NCBI GenBank assembly: GCA_930367215.1
Contig: OV884059.1
Coordinates: forward strand, 38,245,882 to 38,309,881
Direction of reading: 5' to 3'
DNA: 64,000 nucleotides
Origin: Pollenia angustigena
Taxonomy: Eukaryota; Arthropoda; Insecta; Diptera; Polleniidae
The notes beneath the pieces were generated by a model. It saw only the letters and a program-made list of their open reading frames with translations. It searched no databases and was not told where the DNA came from. The position numbers and the translations under genes are program-made. This document shows positions 56,394 through 64,000 of the stretch, one piece after another. Numbering within the stretch: the stretch's first letter is position 1; every line of letters starts with the position of its first letter.

Positions 56394-57751
56394 TTTTTAT
56401 TGTCATAATGAAAATTTAAATTTGTCTGTATATTTAAGATATAATAATAAAGTTATTATTTAATATATAACTAATAATCCAAAAAGTGGCGAATAAAGCT
56501 ACAAAGTAATGAATTCTTGAAGTCATTAGAAGTAGGATTGTAAGTAAAGTTTTTGCTGGGTTAATAAATTGTCGCATCATTTTATAATGGAATTTAGCTC
56601 ATCAAAACATAACTATAATTCTTTTCTTTTTTATAATATGAGAAATAATCACATTTAAATATAATTTTTATAATAATATTTTGTAAATAGTATTTAAATC
56701 TTGTAAATAATAGTTAACAAATTGTATATATTATTTTGAATTAACTAATTTAAGTTCTTTAAATAGTCTGCAAGGGACAATGTTCTATAGACATATGTAA
56801 ATAAATAAATAAATATAAAAAGGTATATAATAATTAAAATACCTATGTATAAACAAAACAAAAAAAAACTTAGATTATTATAAATAATTTTATATTTAGC
56901 TTTTATTTGACCTTTTTTAATTTAATAACTGTTTTATTTTTAAATCAAGCTCTAGGTCTTTTTATTATTATCGAAAATAAATAATTTAATATTAAAAAGA
57001 CCTAGAGCTTGATTTAAAAATAAAATAGTTAATAAATAATTTTAGTGGAAACTTATAATATTTTAAACTAACAGAAAAAATTTGTATGTTTGTTATTTTT
57101 TCTATAGAAAATCTTATTTTCATTTTATCTTAAAAACAATTTTTTATTAAATTCCTATGTACCTATATAAAGCACAAATAAATATTTTTAAATAAAAAGT
57201 ATTATAATTGACATTCCAAACATTACAAATAAGTTTCTTCATTCTATTAATACATACATACATACATATATATGTACGTATGTAATTGTATTTCTCTTTT
57301 CTTTTTCAACAACAAAACAAATGTATTTTTAAGTGAACAGAACTCAATATAGTCACCAGCCAGTTTGTGTTACGCGACTATACAGTCGAACTGCCAGTTT
57401 CTAGCTACGTCGTTTAGTAAACTAAAAAAAAATGTTTACGTCAACTGTAAACACATCAGCTTCTGTGTTTCAGTCGCCAGTTCAGCAGTCTGTGTGTTAA
57501 AAATGGAGTGAGTCGGCTGCTGATTCTTTTGACTGCTGAACAAAAAGTAAATTGTGTTACTGTTTTTTCAGTAACTGTGCGCACACAGTTCAACTGATTT
57601 AAGTATGAGTGTGGATGAAAATTGATGTGTCGAACTATTTTCAGCATAGTTGCCTGTTAAAAAAAAAAACTGGCGACTGAATTTTAAACACTGGTTTTAA
57701 CCTAATTCGGGTACGCTGAATCCAGTGGTGCTAGCCGTTTTTTTTTTTTTT

Positions 57752-58141
57752 AGGTTAGCTCTTGTTTTCGATATATACCGTTATTTCGAAAATGGAGGAA
57801 GTTGCACAACATATGTTCACATAACTCAAAAACTCTAGCTTATTGAAAAAACTAAAAAAATTCCGCAATAAAATTTCCTTTAAGAAAAGTAAAACTTTTC
57901 TAATATGTTACATTTTCCAATTTTTTTTTTAAATTTTTAAAAAACAAAAATTTTGCAATTTTTATAAAAAAGAGTTATTTTTTTTCCAAAAAACGACTTA
58001 GAAAAAAAATTTCTTAAAGGAAATTTTATTGCGGAATTTTTTTTAGTAATTTCAATAAACTAAACCGTTTTTGAGTTACGCGAATAAATTTTGTGTAACC
58101 TCCTCGAAATAACGGTATATCTCGAAAACAAGAGCTAACCT
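57752..58141. mobile_element. 390-bp palindromic element
   Basis: Left arm AGGTTAGCTCTTGTTTTCGA, TATACCGTTATTTCGA, AATTCCGCAATAAAATTTCC; right arm complementary, about 130 bp each with scattered mismatches. It ends exactly where the next element begins. Confidence 0.8.
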
Positions 58142-58452
58142 GGGGGGTTACCGCGTATTTCGATTCGAAAGAAATCATTTACGGATTCGAACAATTTGTA
58201 CTGTGTATTACGATTTTCGTAATATTTGTTTCGAATAAACGGACGTTTTTCATACTTTATTGAAAACAAAAAATCACTTTCTTAAAAGCCACTGTCTATT
58301 ACGAACAAAAATTGTTCATCGAATTTCCCATTTACTAAAAACTACATCCTCTGTCATCGTTTCGAACGATTACGAAAATCGTAATACACAAACAAATTGT
58401 TCGAATCCGTAAATGTTTTCTTTCGAATCGAAATACGCGGTAACCCCCCTGT
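58139..58452. mobile_element. ~314-bp palindromic element of the CAGGGGGGTTAC family
   Basis: TIR GGGGGGTTACCGCGTATTTC, GATTCGAAAGAAA, then CGAACAATTTGT and ATTACGATTTTCG, mirrored at the right end; TIR about 75 bp. Relative at 44580. CAGGGG start is hAT-like, but no clean 8-bp TSD. Confidence 0.82.
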
Positions 58453-58502
58453 TGAAACGCCATGTGCCCGACTTGTCTATTTTTTCAACCAGCATAGTGT
58501 TA

Positions 58503-58840
58503 TAAGCGGTTTTCACCCTTGATAGTAAAGTCCTTTGTAGACCTTGTGAATCTTATTTATTTAGTTAAAGTGCTAAGATTTACAACACCGCAACAACAAA
58601 ATGTATAAGACTAAAATTTACTACGCTGTAGTTGAAAAATCCAACAACAAGCTGTAGTAAACACGTTTGTTAAATAAACCAGAATAAAACTGTTGAAGAA
58701 ACTATATCCGTCTCTTTCCCTCACTCAGCAACTTCATTAATTTACAATACTAACGAAAAAGACGCTCACGCTATGTATTATAAAACCGTATTAAGTAAAG
58801 CAGAGTTGTACACTTAATACAAAGGGTGAAAACCGCTATT
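58503..58840. mobile_element. TIR element with AGCGGTTTTCACCCTT ends
   Basis: AGCGGTTTTCACCCTTGATA at the left and the complement of AGCGGTTTTCACCCTTTGTA at the right. Non-coding, TSD ambiguous (TTA possible). Confidence 0.7.
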
Positions 58841-58841
58841 A

Positions 58842-59433
58842 TTAATTTTTCTTGTTACTCATGTTTTTATAATTATCCATTATGAAATAAATACTAGGGC
58901 AAATAAGCAAAAGCAACAATATCAATTGTCTAGTTTTGTATTAAAAAATAACTGCATCTCTCATACAAGGTGGCGCAAATATAATGTCATAATTTCAATT
59001 GGCTGTAATTTTGTTAAAAATAAAAAAAAGTCGATGTTTTTGACAATTACTTTACCAAATTTTCCACAGTTTGGCAGCTATGGGCCAAAAACGAACATTC
59101 TTCGCTATTTAGCAATTTTGAGGCATAAGATGCAGGTTTTTTGAGTTAGTTTGTTACATATATTTTTTGAACTGTGTCGAAGACAGGAAAACAAAATATC
59201 AAATGGTTTCCGAAAAAATTCCAATTCTTCGAAAAAAAATCAAGTTTTAGGCAAAATATTAATGAGGCGTAAAACTAGGACCCCTTTCACACTCGGCAAG
59301 TTACTTGCGCAAGTCTTTTACGCAACTCTTGGTTTGTAGACGTCAGCGGTAAGGTCGGGGTAAGGAAAAAAAATAATACAGACTCTTTTGTACGCGGCAA
59401 GTAACTTGCTCAACATGCAAAAACTAAAACCAG
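58842..59433. other. Spacer
   Basis: Two short plus-strand frames (58926-59339) have no domain. CACTCGGCAAGTTACTTGCG and CGCGGCAAGTAACTTGC at 59293 and 59394 are direct relatives ~100 bp apart. Nothing else recognised. Confidence 0.45.
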
Positions 59434-59522
59434 GGGAAAATTATGGCATTCGATATCGATCGAAAATACAATACAATTTAAATGGAAATTACGATCGATA
59501 CCGAATGCTGTAATTTGTCCCC
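59434..59522. mobile_element. Short palindromic derivative of the 10308 family
   Basis: Left CAGGGGAAAATTATGGCATT, right complement CTGGGGACAAATTACAGCAT; both continue into TCGATCG. 89 bp. Confidence 0.7.
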
Positions 59523-59540
59523 AGAAAATGAGGTAGCAGC

Positions 59541-59764
59541 AAAGGTATATTTACACAAGGTCAACTCGTTGGCCCATTGTTTGTCATCTGATTACCCCTA
59601 GTTGGAAGCCAGACGTCAAATTTCGTGTATATGAGCCAAGATTTGTACATGTGTGCGTTAAATTGTTTTTGTTTTATATGAAGACAATTTTGACAACTCG
59701 GTTCCTTTTATAGAGCAGCATGTCTACACTCCCAAATGAGTCTACCTTGTGTAAATATACCTTG
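59541..59764. mobile_element. 224-bp hAT-like MITE with 8-bp TSD
   Basis: Left AAAGGTATATTTACACAAGG, right complement CAAGGTATATTTACACAAGG; GTAGCAGC at 59533-59540 and 59765-59772. Confidence 0.88.
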
Positions 59765-59875
59765 GTAGCAGCAGTAAAACAAAAATTAAGTAGCAGGTAA
59801 AAAATCCAATATATTTGTTTGTTTGAGGTTTTCGTTTTATAACTACTTACAACTATAACAACTAAAGGCCCAACT

Positions 59876-60115
59876 ATAATAGGCATAAGCTAGCTTAAGG
59901 ATCTGTCAAAAATTAACAAAAAAATTAAAAAAAGCATTTAAAAAAACAAAAATAAAATCAAAAAATATTTTATTCCGTACGTAAAGTGCTTAAGCAAATG
60001 CCAGTTTCATAAAATTAACCAAAAAGTTTTATTAAGTTCAATATGGTTCGACAAATTTGAATTACATGTATTCGTACAATTGCTTAAGCCAACTAAAGCA
60101 TTTATAGTTCGGCCT
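59876..60115. mobile_element. 240-bp PIF-like MITE with TAA TSD
   Basis: Left AGGCCCAACTATAATAGGC, right complement AGGCCGAACTATAAATGC, then CTTAAG near both ends; TAA at 59873-59875 and 60116-60118. Confidence 0.8.
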
Positions 60116-60238
60116 TAAGAATTAAACTATAACCATAACAAGAAGTTATATGTACTCATATTTATTAATATGTATTTATTTTATGAGCATTCATTCCACA
60201 ACGCAGTCGAATGTTTTTAATTTTAAATGTAATATTTT

Positions 60239-60353
60239 TTGTTGTAGTATACCGAATAACCATTTATGATAGTTTCAGCACCACTAATAAAGTGACGGTT
60301 GTTTCAGTAATATATATTAGTTTTTAAGATGAAATAAATTTCTAGTTCTTTTG
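60239..60353 (+). mobile_element. Solo LTR related to the Copia LTR at 63320-63430
   Basis: TGTTGTAGTATACCGAATAA, then TTTATGATAGTT, CACTAATAAAG and TTAGTTTTTAAGATGAAATA are in the same order as in the minus-strand LTR at 63320-63430. The 3' end is less clear (near TTGTTACA). No internal sequence adjoins it. Confidence 0.75.
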
Positions 60354-60604
60354 TTACACTCAACTCGAACACACGCGTTTTTTGGGCATTTGTTGACAGT
60401 GAAATTATAATGATTTTTTTTTTTTTTTTTTAAATAAACTATTGTGGAAAAAGTCATTGAGTTTACCATTTCAATTTGAGAAATTGCGTGGTCGCTAGAA
60501 TTTTAGTTTTTGTAATCGTCATGCCAATCGTACCTTATATTAAAAAATTCATGAAAAATTGTGGTTTTAATTATTCTATTCTATTAAGTGGGGATTTGTA
60601 AGCC
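60354..60604. other. Spacer
   Basis: No feature recognised. Confidence 0.5.
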
Positions 60605-60655
60605 GATTATGGCCCATAGACTGGGTTACCGAACTTTAATAAATAAATAAATGCA
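60605..60655 (+). mobile_element. Possible LINE 3' tail
   Basis: ATGGCCCATAGACTGGGTTA can fold GCCCA/TGGGT and is followed by TAATAAATAAATAAATGC, resembling the LINE tails at 19793 and 24365. Confidence 0.45.
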
Positions 60656-60748
60656 TATTGCAATGAGGCCGATAAGAACAAGAATGGACGTGCTTCGGCA
60701 GACTTGACGTTAATGATAGAGCCGAACAATTTCGCACATATAGCGACC

Positions 60749-60900
60749 AGGGCTGTCAGATATGGCGATTTTGAAACATGATTGGCGGTGGGATTATTTA
60801 TTTGGCGACTGGCGACTTTTTTAGGCGGTTTTTTATATAACTGGCGATTTTCTTGGCTATTTTTGCCATTTATATTATTGAATATTCGCGCTCCACAACG
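60749..60900 (+). mobile_element. CAGGGCTGTCAGATATGGCG family, left-end fragment
   Basis: Starts CAGGGCTGTCAGATATGGCG and continues GGCGGTGGGATT and TTTGGCGACTGGCGAC, as in the complement of 9826-9981. Confidence 0.7.
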
Positions 60901-61318
60901 CTGATCCTATTCGAATAGTGCTTAAAAATGTTCAGTCGAAATTTGAGCACAATCGGTCAATATTTAGAGGTTGCGATAGTTTATTGATTTTTCGGGGTAA
61001 GATAGAAATATAACATACTCTGATTTAACATGGTTATTGTCATTGTTTATTTAAAAATAAAAATATTTAATAAAGATATATGTATATGGGCAGTTCCAGC
61101 GAGAAGTCTACTTTTTGTAACGTAACGCCAGAATTAATTTTAATTGTTTCTCGAAAAATTTTATGTGTATAGTTTACTTTTTTATATTTTGGTATAAAGC
61201 GCAACTAGCTCGACATTTAGTAACAAAAGGGATAACGGTGGAACAACAAGGTCCTAAAATACAACCTTATTTGCATTCATTTGCATATATAAAAACCCTT
61301 TTTACAAATTTGACTTCT
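60901..61318. other. Spacer
   Basis: No coding or repeat recognised. Confidence 0.5.
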
Positions 61319-61377
61319 TCATTTAATTTTTTTACATTCTGTTGTACAAATATCACGACACGTCAAAATGGAAATGC

Positions 61378-61381
<4 letters not shown>

Positions 61382-61414
<33 letters not shown>
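61382..61414. repeat. (TA)n microsatellite
   Basis: About 16 uninterrupted TA units; they create the YIYIYI runs of overlapping open frames. Confidence 0.95.
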
Positions 61415-61415
<1 letters not shown>

Positions 61416-61424
61416 CAATAGATC

Positions 61425-61760
61425 GCCTTCGTAACCCAACAAGCAAGAAGGCACGCGCCTTGCGCATCAAATTTAACTTTCATTGCTCCTGATTTGTTTG
61501 CACCAGCAAGAAAATTAAGACAAAGCGTAAGGAGTTCACGATTATCGTCCCTTGGCTGTTGACTTTTGATGGCATCGGTATAATATTCATACATTTGCTG
61601 TTGGAGTTGAAGCAAGTCACTTGTATGGAATAGAGTATCATCTTTCTTTATCAATATTTAGCCATTGATTTTTAAAACTTTTAAATTGTTGCACTTCGGT
61701 TCCTCCGCTTGGGCCAAAATACTCTTTAAAACCATTGGAAAGCATGACCTCAAACATATG
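61425..61760 (-). pseudogene. Repeat-derived protein fragment, family uncertain
   Basis: Minus-strand reading FGPSGGTEVQQFKSFKNQWL, then (other frame) LFHTSDLLQLQQQMYEYYTD, RDDNRELLTLCLNFL and a GACLLACWVTKAIY stretch. The last part resembles a GA-x-H-x-ARW-x-x-KAIY motif in transposon-derived arthropod proteins, with key residues changed, and the coding is cut by the (TA)n run. I do not assign a superfamily. Confidence 0.4.
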
Positions 61761-61788
61761 ATCGCGATAAGCAATCCATATTACAGTG

Positions 61789-62306
61789 CAGCCACACGAT
61801 CAAGATTTTCTTGATAGTCTTTTATATATACTGATTGTCAAAATATGCAAAAGTTGACAGCTGTGACGTAGGCTGCACGCAAGTTGAAAGCAATTTACTT
61901 TTTCAAGATGTCGTCGCCGAGAAAACAACTCAAAATGTTTTGCTATTTTCCACTTTTGATTTTTCTGCACTGTAGGCTGTTCGAAGGGACTTTATCATTT
62001 TGCTTATTAATTTTATTAATAAACATATTTCACTATTTTTTTAGGTTTTTAGTTAAAATTTTAAAATTCCCGCAACAATTTGTAAAAAAAAGAACTTCAG
62101 CTTTTGCCGGCAAAATATTTGTGAAAAAAAAACAAAAACAACTTCAAAAGATTTGTAATAAGCTGTTTTCTTGAACGAAAATTGATACACTCACTGGCAA
62201 GAGAATTTTAGAGGCAAGTTCGTATCAATTTTTAAAAGTATGAGTGTATTGGTAAAAAAGTGTGAGTGTATTAAAACTTGATAGCCAAAACTTGATCGTG
62301 TAACCC
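61789..62306. mobile_element. TIR element with ACACGATCAAG ends
   Basis: Left CCACACGATCAAGATTTT, right complement TTACACGATCAAGTTTTG; further CTATCAAG/CTTGATAG near both. The plus-strand frame 61884-62174 inside is Phe/Lys-rich without a domain. Confidence 0.6.
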
Positions 62307-62542
62307 TCAAGTTAGGTCTTTATTTATTCGTTTTTCAATTAAAGTACATGCACGTAGCTTTAAACCAGTATTGGAGGCGGTAGTTTCAAAGCATAGTCCT
62401 CGAATTTGGTTTTTTATTTCCATTGACACCGATGAGTATAGCAACTCTATCGACTGCTTTGTTCTCATCAGAAATATACATGGTATTCCGATCAGGGTGC
62501 AAATTACACTAAAATAAATGCTTTAAACACTCAAGAAATAAT

Positions 62543-62634
62543 TTCGATTCCGTTCAGTATGGACAGAAAGAATTAGAAATAAAATTGCTTTCGAATCGAA
62601 AAAGTATTCGATCACGAATGCCATAATTTGCCCC
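62543..62634. mobile_element. Right half of a 10308-family element
   Basis: ATTTCGATTCCGTTCAGTAT, AAATTGCTTTCGAATCGAAA and ATTCGATCACGAATGCCATA with the end TTTGCCCCTAG. Confidence 0.75.
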
Positions 62635-63319
62635 TAGAAAGTTTAACACGGTCAGTAGATCCAATAAAGTCGATTGTAATAACAGATTTCATTATTATTG
62701 GTTTAGTTGTATTTTGTTTTTCTGACTCACTGTCGGAAATTTTAACATGATTCTTTAGCATAGATAATCCAGCCACTTCTTCAATAGCTCTTCGACTTTC
62801 ATGTTACGCAATAATTATAAAAAGGGATCAATATATTTGAATTTTAACGAATGTAAATCAAGTTAAGATCAAAGAAAGTGTGAAAAAGTATCTCCAATAC
62901 ATAAACAAGTACAATAATGATAAGCCGTAATACAAGATGTTAATCATATAAGTCGCCATTCATCGCGACCTCTAAATATTGTCCCATAGAGCCAATTTTT
63001 TGTATACTCATATATTTTAGTAAAATAAACAAAATCAAGCTTGTGGATAAAGTATTGGACTATACTTTTACTTCGCCATATAAGCGTGGGCCAGTCTAAT
63101 GTACATATGCAGGTCAGAACACCAGTAATGAAATCGATGAGGCTAAAGTTTACGATCTTATAGACTTGTGTAATTAATTTTAGTTTTTTTTTTTTAACTG
63201 AATATATGATCTCCATTTTATATTATCAAAAAAAAAAAAATAACAGAAACTAAACAAAATTTTTGCTTTCGGCGATTTTTTTGTATTTTTGTATACTAGC
63301 TTTTTTTTGTATGCAAAAT
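62635..63319. other. Spacer left of the Copia LTR
   Basis: AT-rich; minus-strand frame 63216-62944 has no domain. Nothing recognised. Confidence 0.5.
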
Positions 63320-63430
63320 GTTGTTAGTTGTTAGTTTATTTCATCTTAAAAACTAATACATACTAATGAAACAACTGTCTTTTTAATAGTGATGATGTAA
63401 CTATCATAAATAGTTATTCGGTTTACAACA
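63320..63430 (-). mobile_element. Copia-type 3' LTR, about 111 bp
   Basis: On the minus strand the LTR starts TGTTGTAAACCGAATAACTA right after the purine run AGGGAAGG (63438-63431, the polypurine tract) and ends CTAACAACTAACAACA, giving TGTTG...CAACA termini. It contains AATAAA-like AAATAAACTAAC. Very short for a Copia LTR. Confidence 0.8.
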
Positions 63431-63531
63431 CCTTCCCTAAATAAACATTTTGTTCAACAATATAAAAATAAATCAATTCAATCAAAATAAATAAATTATA
63501 CAAAACATAAATCATAAATATTAGAAAAATA

Positions 63532-64000
63532 TTATACAAGACCATACTGGACTATAAAATTTGTATATACATCAGCTGGAACTCCCTTTGTAAAGATGTC
63601 AGCTATCATTTTCTTGGATTCCAAAAATTCAAGTTTAATCTCGCCACTCTCCAATTTTTCCCAAATAAATTTTGCTGGAATGTCAATATGTTTAGTTCTG
63701 GAGGAAAATAAGTTGTTCTGTGCAATTTATATAGCATATTTGTTGTCCCAATATAAATACATAGAATCAGGAGAGTTTTTAACTAATTCCCGTTCTAGTT
63801 TACGAAGCAAAATAGATTCCTGAATGGCTGATACTATCGACATTAATTCTGCTTCTGTCGAAGAAAGTTCTACCGTTCGTTGTCTTCTTGAACCCCACGA
63901 TACTGCTGCACCTTGCATGGTAAATATATACCCTGTTGTAGAGCGCCTGTCATCTATACTTCCTGCCCAATCGGCATCACAATAACCAACGAGACCTTCA
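63532..64000 (-). pseudogene. Copia pol 3' end: RNase H domain
   Basis: Minus-strand coding entering from the right edge: [20 protein letters not shown], then [49 protein letters not shown], and beyond an in-frame TAA (63729-63727) RTKHIDIPAKFIWEKLESGE, ADIFTKGVPADVYT, with the stop at 63532. These are the hallmark blocks of the Ty1/Copia RNase H and pol C-terminus; the acidic residues (D in CDADW, E in STEAE, D in WDNK) are present. The single stop makes this copy defective. The polypurine tract and LTR follow downstream at the expected distance. Confidence 0.92.

Larger units (their letters stand above)
54009..57693. mobile_element. 3.7-kb hAT-like giant palindrome with exact 8-bp TSD
   Basis: Left end CAGGGTTTCGAAC, right end (complement) CAGTGTTTAAAATTC, flanked by GTTTTAAC at 54001-54008 and 57694-57701. 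Left arm 54009-55336 and right arm 56394-57693 are inverted copies about 1.3 kb long, nearly identical except for the outermost ~110 bp. The arms share a mini-hairpin (AATCAAGCTCTAGGTC and complement at 54717-54790 and 56944-57017) and a CCCAGCAAAAACTT end at 55175 and 56571. The open frames in the arms are mirror images of each other and do not look like a protein gene. Spacer 55337-56393. Confidence 0.9.

Noticed and set aside
54266..57647. Matching open frames in both arms of the giant palindrome (about 53919-54266 plus and 57647-57456 minus)
   Set aside because: They are the same DNA seen twice in mirror orientation; no start context, domain or constraint is visible.
61163..61492. Plus-strand frame through the (TA)n run
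   Set aside because: The YIYI run is a microsatellite translation and no domain flanks it.

Overview
The window is AT-rich eukaryotic nuclear DNA from an insect, most likely a brachyceran fly. The evidence is a spliced casein kinase I gene of the fly CK1-alpha type and a transposon mix typical of Diptera: I-like and LOA/R1-like LINEs, Gypsy and Copia fragments, hAT and PIF/Harbinger elements, and many MITEs. Only one host gene is well supported: the first two exons of a CK1-alpha-like kinase at 53,011-53,918 (+). Almost everything else is transposable elements inserted into one another. Boundaries marked exact below come from matching terminal inverted repeats (TIRs) together with target-site duplications (TSDs) read in the sequence.

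Layout. 1-5.5 kb: a minus-strand LINE cut by a TIR element, then a decayed plus-strand LOA/R1-like LINE and a tRNA-headed SINE. 5.8-9.3 kb: MITEs, a hAT transposase relic and a minisatellite. 9.8-12.4 kb: a hAT-like element filled with smaller elements. 14-18.4 kb: two complementary deletion derivatives of one Harbinger-like element; one lies inside a hAT-like element that itself split a Gypsy polymerase relic. 19.8-24.4 kb: an inverted pair of dispersed repeats, a Mutator-like TIR element with a satellite core, and a 5'-truncated LINE with a long open reverse transcriptase frame. 28.2-30.8 kb: a boundary-complete Harbinger element with transposase and Myb/SANT relics in convergent orientation, pierced by three MITEs. 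31.5-35.7 kb: a four-level nest of TIR elements. 36-41.7 kb: structured repeats and a head-to-head tRNA-SINE cluster. 41.8-44.5 kb: a hAT relic. 44.9-52.7 kb: a nest of TIR element, I-like LINE, and Mutator-like element with the same satellite core as at 20 kb. 53-57.7 kb: the kinase exons followed by a 3.7-kb inverted-repeat element with 1.3-kb arms. 57.7-64 kb: palindromic MITEs, a solo LTR, and the 3' end of a Copia element running off the right edge.

No protein-coding operon, CRISPR array, functional rRNA or tRNA gene is visible. The most unusual observations are the long near-identical palindrome just downstream of the kinase exon, two separate 0.85-0.9 kb TIR elements with 9-10 bp TSDs carrying the same ~83-bp satellite, and derivative pairs from which autonomous Harbinger-like parents can be inferred. 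All calls were made by eye from sequence and translations; family names rest on motifs rather than database searches.
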